Origin: Cupriavidus consociatus
Lineage (GTDB): Bacteria; Pseudomonadota; Gammaproteobacteria; Burkholderiales; Burkholderiaceae
Length of the DNA stretch: 64,000 nt
Reading direction: 5' to 3'
NCBI RefSeq assembly: GCF_017814975.1
Contig: NZ_JAGIQA010000024.1
Span: 1 to 64,000 of the forward strand
Of this stretch, positions 43,608-52,487 are shown piece by piece. Numbering within the stretch: position 1 is the stretch's first letter; the number at the start of each line of letters is the position of its first letter. The notes under the pieces were generated by a model, which saw only the letters and a program-made list of their open reading frames with translations, had not been told where the DNA came from and ran no database searches. The position numbers were made by a program, and so were the translations under genes.

Positions 43608-44675
43608 CTATGTGGACTCCCGCATCCAGCGCTCGACAAGATCCTGCGGTATGGCCCGGTAGACGTCCTCGAAGCGCTTGCCGATAAGACGCTCGGCCTG
43701 CCATAGCAGCAGGGCAACCGGACTGCTGGGTTCATGCTGCTCGAACCACTGGCGCAAAGCCCGGACCTGGCGCAAGGCGGCATCGCGGCCGGCGGCGCTA
43801 TCTCCGGGGTCCGGGATGCGTGGCTGAGCGGTTGGCGCTGATTGCGCCATGGTATGCGAGGCTTCTGACATACACTCCGGCTCAGCCTCGATGGGGTGAT
43901 CGGGCGTCGCTACTGCCGCCATTGCGCTTGCGGGCTCCGGATTGCCCGTCAGCCGTAGCAGCTTGCCAAGCGGCGAGAGGTCCGGCGCGTGGCCCGGCAG
44001 CGTCTCGTCGCCCCAACGCTGCAAGACGCCGACCAGCTTGCAGGCTTCATCCATGGCAGCAATCTGGCGCACGCCCTGGCGTCGCAGCGCGTCCAGCTGC
44101 TGGCGCACGGACTCTGGTGCGAGGGCGTCGGCAGGATGGGGTACCGCCAACGCCCGTTCGATATCCCTGACCTGCAGGCGCGTTGCCCCTTTGCCTGCCA
44201 GCACGATCTCGCGTACATCGGCGAGAAGGCCGTCGGGGTCGACCAGCGCCGCAAATGCGTTGGCGCGCAGTGCCGGATCGTGTTCGCCTTCCACCATGGG
44301 CTGTGGATGGATGTCTTCCGGATAGTCAGCGAGCAGGCATTGCAGCAGCGCCATGCCATCGCGCAAGCCCTCGGCCCGCTCGAGCCGCGTGCGGCAGCGG
44401 ATCAGCAGCGTCAGCAAGCGGATGTCCTTGCTGCGCATCAGCAGGCGTCGACAGTCGCGTTCGAGCTCTGTCCAGTTCGGTGGCTCGGCTTGCGCAACGA
44501 AATCGCCATATTGCGCTTCGGCGCCCGGCGCTGCCTTTGCCATCAGGACGACGAATTCCGGGTCGTATTCGAGATCCGGGCCGCAGGGATGTGCGGCATC
44601 GATCGGCCGCGCCAGCTCGGCGAGGCGGATTGGCTCGGGCGCGTCGGATGCGGCCGTTCTGGATTTCGCCTTCAT
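43608..44675 (-). CDS. tssA: Type VI secretion protein TssA
   Basis: A 355-residue TssA with the ImpA_N domain at the front (ARPIDAAHPCGPDLEYDPEF, then WTELERDCRRLLMRSKDIRLL). A variable C-terminal region ends with LRALRQWFEQHEPSSPVALLL. TssA caps the growing sheath and docks it to the baseplate. It is the last gene of the left arm. Start at 44675 has TGAGG ahead; seven bases separate it from tssG. Confidence 0.92.
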   Translation of the reverse strand: MKAKSRTAASDAPEPIRLAELARPIDAAHPCGPDLEYDPEFVVLMAKAAPGAEAQYGDFVAQAEPPNWTELERDCRRLLMRSKDIRLLTLLIRCRTRLERAEGLRDGMALLQCLLADYPEDIHPQPMVEGEHDPALRANAFAALVDPDGLLADVREIVLAGKGATRLQVRDIERALAVPHPADALAPESVRQQLDALRRQGVRQIAAMDEACKLVGVLQRWGDETLPGHAPDLSPLGKLLRLTGNPEPASAMAAVATPDHPIEAEPECMSEASHTMAQSAPTAQPRIPDPGDSAAGRDAALRQVRALRQWFEQHEPSSPVALLLWQAERLIGKRFEDVYRAIPQDLVERWMREST

Positions 44676-44682
44676 GACAACC

Positions 44683-45717
44683 TCAGTATGTGACGTATTT
44701 CTCGGGGTCGAACACCATGCCGGTGATGGCGCACTGCGGGTAGGCCTCACCCAGCCAGGTCGACCAGCCCAGGCCCTCTTCTGCGCCGAGCACGGCAGGC
44801 GGCGCGCACTGCGGCTGCACCTGCAGCTGCAGCTCCCACTCGAATTCGAAGCCGATGAAGGACCGGACCCATTCCACCAGCACCGGCAGATCGCCCCCGT
44901 TGGGCGTGAAGTTCAGGTATTGCTGCAATGGCAGCGGCCCGATGACGAGACGGAACTTGTGCTGCCGGTCGGGGACCATGTCGCCTAGCAGCGCGCCCTG
45001 GCCCATCACGCCCGGCGACCCGGGGCGGCCGAGACGGCTGTGCTCGGCCGGATCCAGTGCGATCCAGTGCAGCACAAACTCCTCCAGCCGCACTGGGACG
45101 CCAAAGAAATGCGACACCGTCCCGGCGATGCCGTCGGGACAGCGCGACTCGCGCACATGGTGGGCGCTCGCGGACAGGCGTGCGTGCGCCGGCAATGGAC
45201 CGCTGCGGATCTCGCCCGGATCCAGGCCCGCCAGCCAGCCCACGTAGCGCGAAAAGACTTCCTCGTGCGGCCGGTCGAGCCCAGCCGTTGCCTGCGAACC
45301 GGCCCAGGCCTGGTAGAACTGCGTCAGCGCACGATGATGGAACAGGTCGAGGAAGGCCGCGGTGGTCCCGTCGCGGTTTGCCTCGGTACGCTCCCTGACA
45401 ATTTCCGTGTAATGGACCGGCAAGGCGCCATTGGGGCCCAGCATGCCGAGGCCGAACAGCTGGATCCACAACCGACCCGCCCGCGTCTCCAGCCGGGCGA
45501 TCTCGCGCGGCGCAAATGCCAGCGAGGCGATCTGGCCAATGCGGAAGCATTCCGCTTGCGGGCGGATGGCGCGGCCAGCCGGCGGCAGGCCCGGATGCTG
45601 CGCCGACAGCGCGCGCAAGAGTCCGAGGAAGCTGACCTTCCATGGCGCACGTTGCGCATCGATTGTCACGGGGCGCGCGGCGCCGCGCTCGCCGATATGG
45701 TTGTCAACCTCGCTCAT
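44683..45717 (-). CDS. tssG: Type VI secretion baseplate protein TssG
   Basis: A 344-residue baseplate wedge protein of the TssG/ImpH family. It shows the family block APWKVSFLGLLRALSAQHPG near the start, then FGLGMLGPNGALPVHYTEIV and FHHRALTQFYQAWAGSQ. It binds TssF in the (TssF)2-TssG wedge. The start at 45717 (MSEVDNHIG) is two bases past the tssF stop; a longer frame reading into tssF is not credible. Confidence 0.92.
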   Translation of the reverse strand: MSEVDNHIGERGAARPVTIDAQRAPWKVSFLGLLRALSAQHPGLPPAGRAIRPQAECFRIGQIASLAFAPREIARLETRAGRLWIQLFGLGMLGPNGALPVHYTEIVRERTEANRDGTTAAFLDLFHHRALTQFYQAWAGSQATAGLDRPHEEVFSRYVGWLAGLDPGEIRSGPLPAHARLSASAHHVRESRCPDGIAGTVSHFFGVPVRLEEFVLHWIALDPAEHSRLGRPGSPGVMGQGALLGDMVPDRQHKFRLVIGPLPLQQYLNFTPNGGDLPVLVEWVRSFIGFEFEWELQLQVQPQCAPPAVLGAEEGLGWSTWLGEAYPQCAITGMVFDPEKYVTY

Positions 45718-45719
45718 GG

Positions 45720-47618
45720 CTATATCGCCCCGCGCCCTCCCATGCGTACCGGCCACCGGTGTATCAAGCCGCGTTCGATTGCGTACAACTCCGTTTCCGC
45801 GAAGGCGTTGACCGATACGGCCCGCGCCAGGAAGTGCTCGAGGATCACGCCGAGCAGGTAGGGGCTGACGCCCGAGAAGCCGCTTTCTTCCACGGTCAGC
45901 TGGCACTGGACACCGCGGCTGTAGAGGATGGGTCCGTTCCCGGGCAGCCGCCGCGTGACGGGCCGGATCCTGCTCCCGACCAGGCTTTGGACCTGCCGCT
46001 GCTGGGTCGCGTCGTCGGTGGCAATGAACAGCCGCAGCAGGTCGCGCAGGCCCTGGCCGCCTTCGCGATGGTCGAGATCGATGAGCGACAGGTAGTTGAA
46101 TCCCAGCTGGCGGATCAGCCGCCAGGCCATTTCTCCCTCAGCAAAGGGCGCCCGCGGGGCCGACGGCGGCCGAATCAGCCCGACACCGTCGACGGGAATC
46201 GAGTCCCGTGTGCGCAAGTCATCGTAGCCATTGCGTGGGACAAGATTCGGCAGGTCGCGGTTGGTGACCATGGCCTGGACCGACAGGTAGCGCAAGTCGT
46301 TCGGGTAGGGGGCCTCGCGCTGGTCGACCAGCGACAGGAACACCTCGGTACCGGTGTAAGGGGTGCGTGTACCGTACTTGCGCGCATGATTGGAGAGCAG
46401 CCGCCGTTCCCTCCGCATGGAAAAGTAGCGCCCATGGTTGCCCTCGTCGCTGTTCAGCGTGGCGAAAAGCGGCCGGAACGCCATCGGCGTGCTGCGCTCG
46501 GAAACCTGTCCGGACAGGCCCTGCACCGAAAAGACCTCGAAATCGAGCGGCCGGCGCCGGTCCGGCACGAGGTGAAACTCGGTGTGCCCGGCATGGATTT
46601 CCATCCGGTCGGTGCGCATCGGGAACAGGTTGACCACCGGCGTGCAGAACAGAGCGAACTGGCTCGCATCGACCTGGCTCGCGAGCACTCCGGGTGGCCT
46701 GGCTAGCAGGATCACGATCTCGGCCTCGCCGCCGTCGATGCCGGCCAGTCCGGGTGCCAGCCCGTTGAGCCCGGCGAAATAGAACCGCTGCGGACACGCG
46801 AAATACTCGTGCACCAGGTTGTGCCCGTGAAACTTGTTCCAGGGGAGTGGCAGGGCGCTTTCCTCCGGTGCCATGCCGACGTAGCCGACCGCATGCTGTG
46901 GAATTGCGTAGGGCTGCTCGCCCATCGCGCCTGGCTTGCCGATGAGCACGGTGATGCCTGCACCGTGCAGCAGCTCGAACAGGTGCGAGGCGATCTGATC
47001 GTTGCCGCACAGATGAAGTGGCAGGGCGTCAAGCCCGGACAGCCCGGCGAACGTGACATTGCGGGTCAGTCTCAGTCGCAGGCGCAGGGCACCCTGAACG
47101 GTCACGTGGGCCGGCACGTAGCGTTCGAGATGTCGGACGTCGGGCGGGATGCCGGTAAGCCGGGCCTCGGCGATCTCGATCGGCCACAGTGTCAGCGGCT
47201 GTGTCGTGCGAAATTCGCATTGGGTCGATTCGCCCGCTGGCGCACGGGCCAGCAGCGCGGTGCCGCGCGGTACCGGGATGCCGCGGACCAGGTCGCCTTC
47301 CTTGTGGCTGGGGTGGAACTGCGCGACCGCGATTGCCGGCGTCGGCGCGACGTAGTTGGGATAGATGACTTCCAGCAGGCGCTGCGTAAAGCGCGGAAAC
47401 TCCGCGTCGAGCTTCAGCTGTGTGCGGGCGGACAGGAAGCAGAACGCTTCGATAAGGCGCTCCACATAGGGATCGGACACCTCGATGCCATGCATGCCCA
47501 GGCGTCTGGCCACCTTGGGATGCTGGTTCGCGAACTCTCCCGCCAGCTCGCGCATGTAGACCAGTTCGCGGTTGTAGTACTCAAGCAGCTGAGGGTCCAT
47601 GAGAATGGGGGAAAGCAT
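45720..47618 (-). CDS. tssF: Type VI secretion baseplate protein TssF
   Basis: A 632-residue TssF/ImpG baseplate protein. The N-terminus LLEYYNRELVYMRELAGEFA is diagnostic, with FPRFTQRLLEVIYPNYVAPTP following and a C-terminal LGVILEHFLARAVSVNAFAET block. It builds the wedge with TssG and contacts TssK. The start codon at 47618 shares ATGA with the tssE stop; an ATG at 47600 (MDPQLLEYY) is an equally good alternative. Confidence 0.93.
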   Translation of the reverse strand: MLSPILMDPQLLEYYNRELVYMRELAGEFANQHPKVARRLGMHGIEVSDPYVERLIEAFCFLSARTQLKLDAEFPRFTQRLLEVIYPNYVAPTPAIAVAQFHPSHKEGDLVRGIPVPRGTALLARAPAGESTQCEFRTTQPLTLWPIEIAEARLTGIPPDVRHLERYVPAHVTVQGALRLRLRLTRNVTFAGLSGLDALPLHLCGNDQIASHLFELLHGAGITVLIGKPGAMGEQPYAIPQHAVGYVGMAPEESALPLPWNKFHGHNLVHEYFACPQRFYFAGLNGLAPGLAGIDGGEAEIVILLARPPGVLASQVDASQFALFCTPVVNLFPMRTDRMEIHAGHTEFHLVPDRRRPLDFEVFSVQGLSGQVSERSTPMAFRPLFATLNSDEGNHGRYFSMRRERRLLSNHARKYGTRTPYTGTEVFLSLVDQREAPYPNDLRYLSVQAMVTNRDLPNLVPRNGYDDLRTRDSIPVDGVGLIRPPSAPRAPFAEGEMAWRLIRQLGFNYLSLIDLDHREGGQGLRDLLRLFIATDDATQQRQVQSLVGSRIRPVTRRLPGNGPILYSRGVQCQLTVEESGFSGVSPYLLGVILEHFLARAVSVNAFAETELYAIERGLIHRWPVRMGGRGAI

Positions 47619-48184
47619 CAGTTGGCGTGAATCGACTTGACCTGCATGCGGCTGGTCTCCAGGTCGAGCGAGCTTTGGGCGGTGAAGGCCATCGGATAGG
47701 GATCCATGTGGATCAGGCCGGAAATCTCGAACAGCAGCACGTTGTAGCGATGCGGCGCATCCTCCTTCAGCAGCGGCACGATCCGCAGCGAGCCCGGGAT
47801 CAGGCGTGGCTCGAAATCCTCGATGGCGCGCTGGACGATGCGGATGATGTCGTCCCATTTGCGCTCGGACAGGTAGCTCCCGGCAAGCGCGGGCACGCCG
47901 TAGTTGAGCGTCGAGCTGGCAGCCTGTGAATAGCGTACGCGGTCGATCTCATCCTCGCGGTTGGTAGTGTTGAGCAGGTAGGTGAGATCGCGCTGGATGA
48001 TCCTGCGCATCTGCGCGCGCGTGACGGTGTATTGCTCCGGCGCTTCCGTCCTGCGGTGCGGCGCGTCGTCGCGCAAGCGGTCGAACAGTGTCGGCAGCAG
48101 TTGCGCGTTCGGGCGGCGGGGCGGGCCGGTGCGGCGCAGGGCCCCCGGCGTGGCGCGGTCCGGCTGGTCAGGCGTCTTGCTCAT
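47618..48184 (-). CDS. tssE: Type VI secretion baseplate protein TssE
   Basis: A 188-residue gp25-like baseplate protein. After a 60-residue proline/arginine-rich front it carries the gp25 fold: IIQRDLTYLLNTTNREDEID, NYGVPALAGSY and AIEDFEPRLIPGSLRIVPL. It primes sheath assembly. Its 5' end overlaps tagK by 17 bp and its 3' end overlaps tssF by one codon, so all are coupled. Confidence 0.93.
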   Translation of the reverse strand: MSKTPDQPDRATPGALRRTGPPRRPNAQLLPTLFDRLRDDAPHRRTEAPEQYTVTRAQMRRIIQRDLTYLLNTTNREDEIDRVRYSQAASSTLNYGVPALAGSYLSERKWDDIIRIVQRAIEDFEPRLIPGSLRIVPLLKEDAPHRYNVLLFEISGLIHMDPYPMAFTAQSSLDLETSRMQVKSIHAN

Positions 48185-48725
48185 GGTCTGGGGCCCGCTC
48201 CCGTTCCGGGCAATAGGCGCTGTCCAAGGAAACCAGATGGTGTTCGCGCCGGGTCAGGTTGGCGGTCGCGGCTCGGCCTCGCGCGCAATCGATGTCGCTG
48301 GCAAAGAGCCGCAGCACGTCCGGCGTTTGCGGGAGCGCGAAGAGCTGGCCGTCATCCGTGGCGTCTCCCGCGCCGGTGCAGGCACCGATATGACCGGCGA
48401 CGTCCAGCATGTCCATCAACCCGTTCGCACTGGCGGCTTCGCGGGCGAGCGTCTGCAGCGGATTGGGGTCGGACCCGGCAACCGGGGTGGAGGTCTTGTC
48501 GCATGCATCGTGGCGGGCGGGGTGGACGCCGACATGGCCGGGATCGCGCAAGACGGTCTCGGCTTCCAGCATGAGCCGCGCCAGCATGTCCAAGCCGTCC
48601 GCGATGGTGGTATGGCCAGTGCCCGGCGCCGGAATGCAACCCTGACCGACCAGGTCGAGCAGCCCATTCGCGCCGGGCCCGGCGTTGGAAAACACGCTTG
48701 CCGGATCGCCTGGCCATTCGCTCAT
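48168..48725 (-). CDS. tagK: Type VI-associated TagK-domain protein
   Basis: A 185-residue soluble protein with the TagK-type ending: LFALPQTPDVLRLFASDID followed by LTRREHHLVSLDSAY. The middle includes DPNPLQTLAREAASANGLMDM. TagK proteins occur in Burkholderiaceae type VI clusters, and their function is not established. It is the first gene of the left arm with a strong GGAGG site before the ATG at 48725. The name rests on remembered family sequences plus position. Confidence 0.7.
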   Translation of the reverse strand: MSEWPGDPASVFSNAGPGANGLLDLVGQGCIPAPGTGHTTIADGLDMLARLMLEAETVLRDPGHVGVHPARHDACDKTSTPVAGSDPNPLQTLAREAASANGLMDMLDVAGHIGACTGAGDATDDGQLFALPQTPDVLRLFASDIDCARGRAATANLTRREHHLVSLDSAYCPERERAPDHEQDA

Positions 48726-48740
48726 GTCGCCTCCGCCCAC

Positions 48741-49139
48741 TTCTGTTCAGGAAATGGCATCAATGATAAGCACAAGGTTTGCGGAAATGAATTTGGAAAT
48801 CAGATTTTCTACGTTATGTATTTTTCATAGTAGATTTAATTTAATTTCATTAAAAATATGAAGAGTCCTATTGTTTGGCGTGAGGATTTGTGTAGTCCTT
48901 TGTCGCTGTCAAGCCTTTCGATGGCTGACTAGAAAAGGAGAAATGTGAATCATTGCGGCATGATTACAGTAGTGGTAATTGCGCACGAGCCGACTCGAAT
49001 TATTTCGCAAATGTTGTGATTGGATTTTTATGCCTTCGCGCTATGAATATTCAGATTATCTGATGCATTGCGGGCATGAAAATTTGTCAATAGGCTGAAA
49101 AAACACAAAGACCACCGACCGAGACGCACGGAATTGCAA
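48741..49139. promoter_or_regulatory. AT-rich divergent promoter region of the T6SS
   Basis: About 400 bp without a gene, far richer in A+T than anything else in the window (for example the stretch 48820-48870). It separates the two divergent T6SS arms. It has an inverted pair TTCATA (48824-48829)/TATGAA (48857-48862) and several TTTAAT-like -10 candidates. An H-NS/MvaT-type silencer target would be expected here; no sigma-54 site could be convincingly placed. Confidence 0.6.
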
Positions 49140-51866
49140 ATGGATATTTCGCGCCAGGCCCTGTTCGGCAGACTCAATCCCACCCTGTTCAAGGCGCTGG
49201 AAAGCGCTACCACATTCTGCAAGCTCCGGGGCAACCCGTACGTGGAGCTGATCCACTGGCTGCACCAGTTGCTGCAGGCGCCCGACGGCGACATGCAGCG
49301 TATGCTGCAGCACGCGGGTGCGGACCGGGCGGCCCTGGAGGCCGACCTGACCCGGGCACTGGCGACGCTGCCGGCCGGCGCTACGTCGGTCAACGACTTT
49401 TCGTTCCAGATCGAGACCGCGGTTGAGCGTGCCTGGGTCTACGCAACGCTGGCATTCGGTGACGACCGCGTGCGCGGGGCCTACCTGCTGACCGCGCTGC
49501 TGAAGACGCCCGAGTTGCGCCGTACCGTTCTTCGCGTGTCCAGGCAGTTCGGGAAGGTGCGGGCCGATGATCTCGTCGCCGACCTGCCGGCACAGGTTGC
49601 CCAGTCGCCGGAAGCTGCGCAGGCCGCGTATGACGGTAGCGGCCTGGCGCCGGCCACACCTGGAGAGGCGAGCGGGGCCATGGCCTGCGTGCCCGCTGGC
49701 CGGTCGGCGCTGCGCCAGTACTGCCTTGACCTGACCGAGGCCGCCCGCGCCGGCAAGCTCGACCCCGTGATCGGCCGCGAGCAGGAGATCCGCACCATGA
49801 CGGACATCCTGATGCGCCGCCGCCAGAACAACCCGCTGCTGACCGGCGATGCCGGCGTAGGCAAGACCGCCGTGATCGAAGGATTCGCCCGGGCCATCAC
49901 GGCTGGGCAGGTGCCGCCGAGCCTGGTAGATGCCCGCCTGCTGAGCCTCGATGTCGGCGCATTGCTCGCCGGCGCCAGCATGAAGGGGGAATTCGAGGCG
50001 CGCCTGAAGGCTGTGCTGGAAGAGGCCGACAAGTCCGCCAGGCCGGTGATCCTGTTTATCGACGAAGTCCACACGCTGGTCGGTGCCGGCGGGCAGGCGG
50101 GCACCGGCGACGCTGCCAACCTGCTCAAGCCAGCGCTGGCGCGCGGCGTATTGCGCACGATCGGCGCTACCACCTGGACGGAGTACAAGCGCCATATCGA
50201 AAAGGATCCCGCGCTCACGCGACGGTTCCAGGTGCTGCAAATCTCCGAGCCGGAAGAGGGCATGGCAATGGCCATGCTGCGCGGGCTGGTTGCCACTTTC
50301 GAGACGCATCACCAGGTGCTGGTGCGCGATGACGCGGTGCGTGCCGCGGTCAGACTGTCGCATCGCTACATCCCTGCCCGGCAGTTGCCCGACAAGGCGA
50401 TCAGCCTGCTCGACACTGCCTGTGCGCGCGTGGCGCTGTCGCAGTACGCGCCGCCGAAGGAGGTCGAATTCCTGCGGCAGCAATTGCAGGCATGCGATGC
50501 CGAGCATGCGCTGCTGGCCAAAGAGGCGGCGCTCGGCGCCGCCCCGGGCAAGCCGCTGCCGCTGCGGATCGCCGATCTCAATACGCGCCGTGAGCGGTGC
50601 GAGGCCGCGCTGGCGCTTGCCGACGGTCGGTGGAAGCGCGAACTCGGCCTGGCCAACGACTTGCTTGCCTGCCGGCGCAAGCCGAGCCAGGCGCCGGAGC
50701 AAGAGCCGTTGACCACGGGGGAGGCCCGCCGCCGGCTCGAGGAAATCGAAGCCGAACTAAGCGCGGCCCGCACCGGCACGCCGCTGGTCCATACCGACGT
50801 GAACGAGGCGGTCGTGGCCGAAATCGTCTCGGAGTGGACCGGCATCCCGGTCGGCCGGATGGTGGCGGACGAGGTAGCCGCGGTGATGCGGCTGCCGCAG
50901 ACACTCGCCGCCAGGGTGATCGGGCAGGATCACGCGCTTGCCCTGCTGGGAGCGCGTATCCAGACCGCCAGGGCGCAGCTGGCCGATCCCGGCAAGCCGG
51001 TCGGGGTGTTCCTGCTGGTGGGACCTTCCGGCACCGGCAAGACCGAAACGGCGCTGGCGCTGGCCGATGCGCTGTACGGCGGCGAGCAGAACCTCATCTC
51101 GATCAATCTCTCCGAATTCCAGGAGTCGCATACCGTCTCGACACTCAAGGGCGCGCCGCCCGGGTATGTCGGCTATGGCGACGGGGGCGTGCTCACGGAG
51201 GCGGTGCGGCGCCGGCCGCACAGCGTGGTGCTGCTCGATGAAGTCGAGAAGGCGCATCCCGATGTGCACGAAGTGTTCTACCGGGTCTTCGACAAGGGCT
51301 GCATGGAGGACGCCGAGGGCCGCCACATCGATTTCCGCAACACCATCCTGCTGCTCACCAGCAATGTGGGATCCGACCTGCTGCTGGACCTGTGTGAGCG
51401 CGAGGCCTCGCCACTTGATCCTGCCGCATTGTCCGAGGCCCTCATGCCCGAATTGCGCAAGCAGTTCCCGGCGGCATTTCTCGGGCGTCTCGTGGTCGTT
51501 CCCTACCTGCCGCTGGCGCCGGACAACCTTGGCCGCATCGCGCGCCTGCATCTGGAGCGGGTCGCTGCACGCCTGCAGACCCAGCACGGCATTGCATTGA
51601 AGTACGTGGATGCCGTGGTCGATCTCATCGTGGCGCGGTGCCCGGTGGGAGAGACCGGCGCGCGCCAGCTGATCGGCTTTATCGAGCAGGTCATCCAGCC
51701 GCAGCTCGCGCGGCTCTGGCTGACAGCACTGCCCGGCAAGGGGGAGGTGGCGGCCGTCGCCATCGGCCTGTCCGGTACAGCGCCGGGCGAGCTGGCCTAT
51801 GACATCGAATACCGCTCCGGCCAGGGTCATGCCGAGCCGGGCAATGCCGAAGCCGGACCGGCCTGA
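49140..51866 (+). CDS. clpV: Type VI secretion ATPase TssH (ClpV)
   Basis: A 908-residue AAA+ unfoldase. The Clp N-domain is at 1-150, the first nucleotide site GDAGVGKT at 236-243 with LFIDEVHTLVGAG, and the second site GPSGTGKT at 628-635 with VLLDEVEKAH. A ClpB-like coiled middle region lies between. ClpV dismantles contracted TssBC sheaths for reuse. I use the ATG at 49140 (MDISRQALFG) rather than the TTG two codons earlier. It starts the right arm directly after the AT-rich region. Confidence 0.94.
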   Translation: MDISRQALFGRLNPTLFKALESATTFCKLRGNPYVELIHWLHQLLQAPDGDMQRMLQHAGADRAALEADLTRALATLPAGATSVNDFSFQIETAVERAWVYATLAFGDDRVRGAYLLTALLKTPELRRTVLRVSRQFGKVRADDLVADLPAQVAQSPEAAQAAYDGSGLAPATPGEASGAMACVPAGRSALRQYCLDLTEAARAGKLDPVIGREQEIRTMTDILMRRRQNNPLLTGDAGVGKTAVIEGFARAITAGQVPPSLVDARLLSLDVGALLAGASMKGEFEARLKAVLEEADKSARPVILFIDEVHTLVGAGGQAGTGDAANLLKPALARGVLRTIGATTWTEYKRHIEKDPALTRRFQVLQISEPEEGMAMAMLRGLVATFETHHQVLVRDDAVRAAVRLSHRYIPARQLPDKAISLLDTACARVALSQYAPPKEVEFLRQQLQACDAEHALLAKEAALGAAPGKPLPLRIADLNTRRERCEAALALADGRWKRELGLANDLLACRRKPSQAPEQEPLTTGEARRRLEEIEAELSAARTGTPLVHTDVNEAVVAEIVSEWTGIPVGRMVADEVAAVMRLPQTLAARVIGQDHALALLGARIQTARAQLADPGKPVGVFLLVGPSGTGKTETALALADALYGGEQNLISINLSEFQESHTVSTLKGAPPGYVGYGDGGVLTEAVRRRPHSVVLLDEVEKAHPDVHEVFYRVFDKGCMEDAEGRHIDFRNTILLLTSNVGSDLLLDLCEREASPLDPAALSEALMPELRKQFPAAFLGRLVVVPYLPLAPDNLGRIARLHLERVAARLQTQHGIALKYVDAVVDLIVARCPVGETGARQLIGFIEQVIQPQLARLWLTALPGKGEVAAVAIGLSGTAPGELAYDIEYRSGQGHAEPGNAEAGPA

Positions 51867-51904
51867 TGCCTCCGGCACATCCTTGAAACCCCATGGGGAG
51901 AGCC

Positions 51905-52438
51905 ATGTCCGTTGTGAACAGTTCGCAGAAATTTATCGCGCGCAATCGCACGCCGCGCGTACAGATCGAGTACGACGTCGAAGTCTATGGCTCGGAGCAG
52001 CGCATCGAGCTGCCGTTCGTGATGGGCGTCCTGGCGGACCTGTCGGGCAAGCCCGCTGAGCCGCTGCCGCCGGTGGCCGACCGCAAGTTCCTGGAAGTCG
52101 ATGTCGACAACTTCGACGAACGCATGAAGGCGATGCAGCCGCGCGTGGCGTTTGCCGTGCACAACACGCTGTCGGGCCAAGGCCAGCTGCTGGTCGACAT
52201 GTCCTTCGAGAGCATCGAAGACTTCTCGCCGGCCGCCGTGGCCGGCAAGGTCGAAGCGCTCAGGCAGCTGCTCGAAGCCCGCACGCAGCTTGCCAACCTG
52301 CAGACCTACATGGACGGCAAGTCGGGCGCCGAAGCGCTGATCAACCAGCTGCTCCAGGATCCCGCGCTGCTGCAATCGCTTGCCAGCGCGCCCCGCACAC
52401 AGACCAGCGAAGACAAGGGCGAAGCCGATCCCTGCTGA
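51905..52438 (+). CDS. tssB: Type VI sheath small subunit TssB (VipA)
   Basis: A 177-residue sheath protein: SSQKFIARNRTPRVQIEYDVE, LPFVMGVLADLSG and FLEVDVDNFDERMKAMQPRV are family blocks. It assembles with TssC into the contractile sheath. The ATG at 51905 follows GGGGAGAGCC. It is located 38 bp after clpV and 50 bp before tssC. Confidence 0.94.
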   Translation: MSVVNSSQKFIARNRTPRVQIEYDVEVYGSEQRIELPFVMGVLADLSGKPAEPLPPVADRKFLEVDVDNFDERMKAMQPRVAFAVHNTLSGQGQLLVDMSFESIEDFSPAAVAGKVEALRQLLEARTQLANLQTYMDGKSGAEALINQLLQDPALLQSLASAPRTQTSEDKGEADPC

Positions 52439-52487
52439 ATCGCCCGGCTGCCTGCCTACCTGAATCACTTCATCAAGCAAGGAATCC

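Noticed and set aside
48943..48948. Start-stop ATGTGA after AAAAGGAG in the AT-rich region
   Set aside because: A perfect-looking ribosome site followed directly by ATG-TGA; no product, and probably chance in AT-rich DNA.
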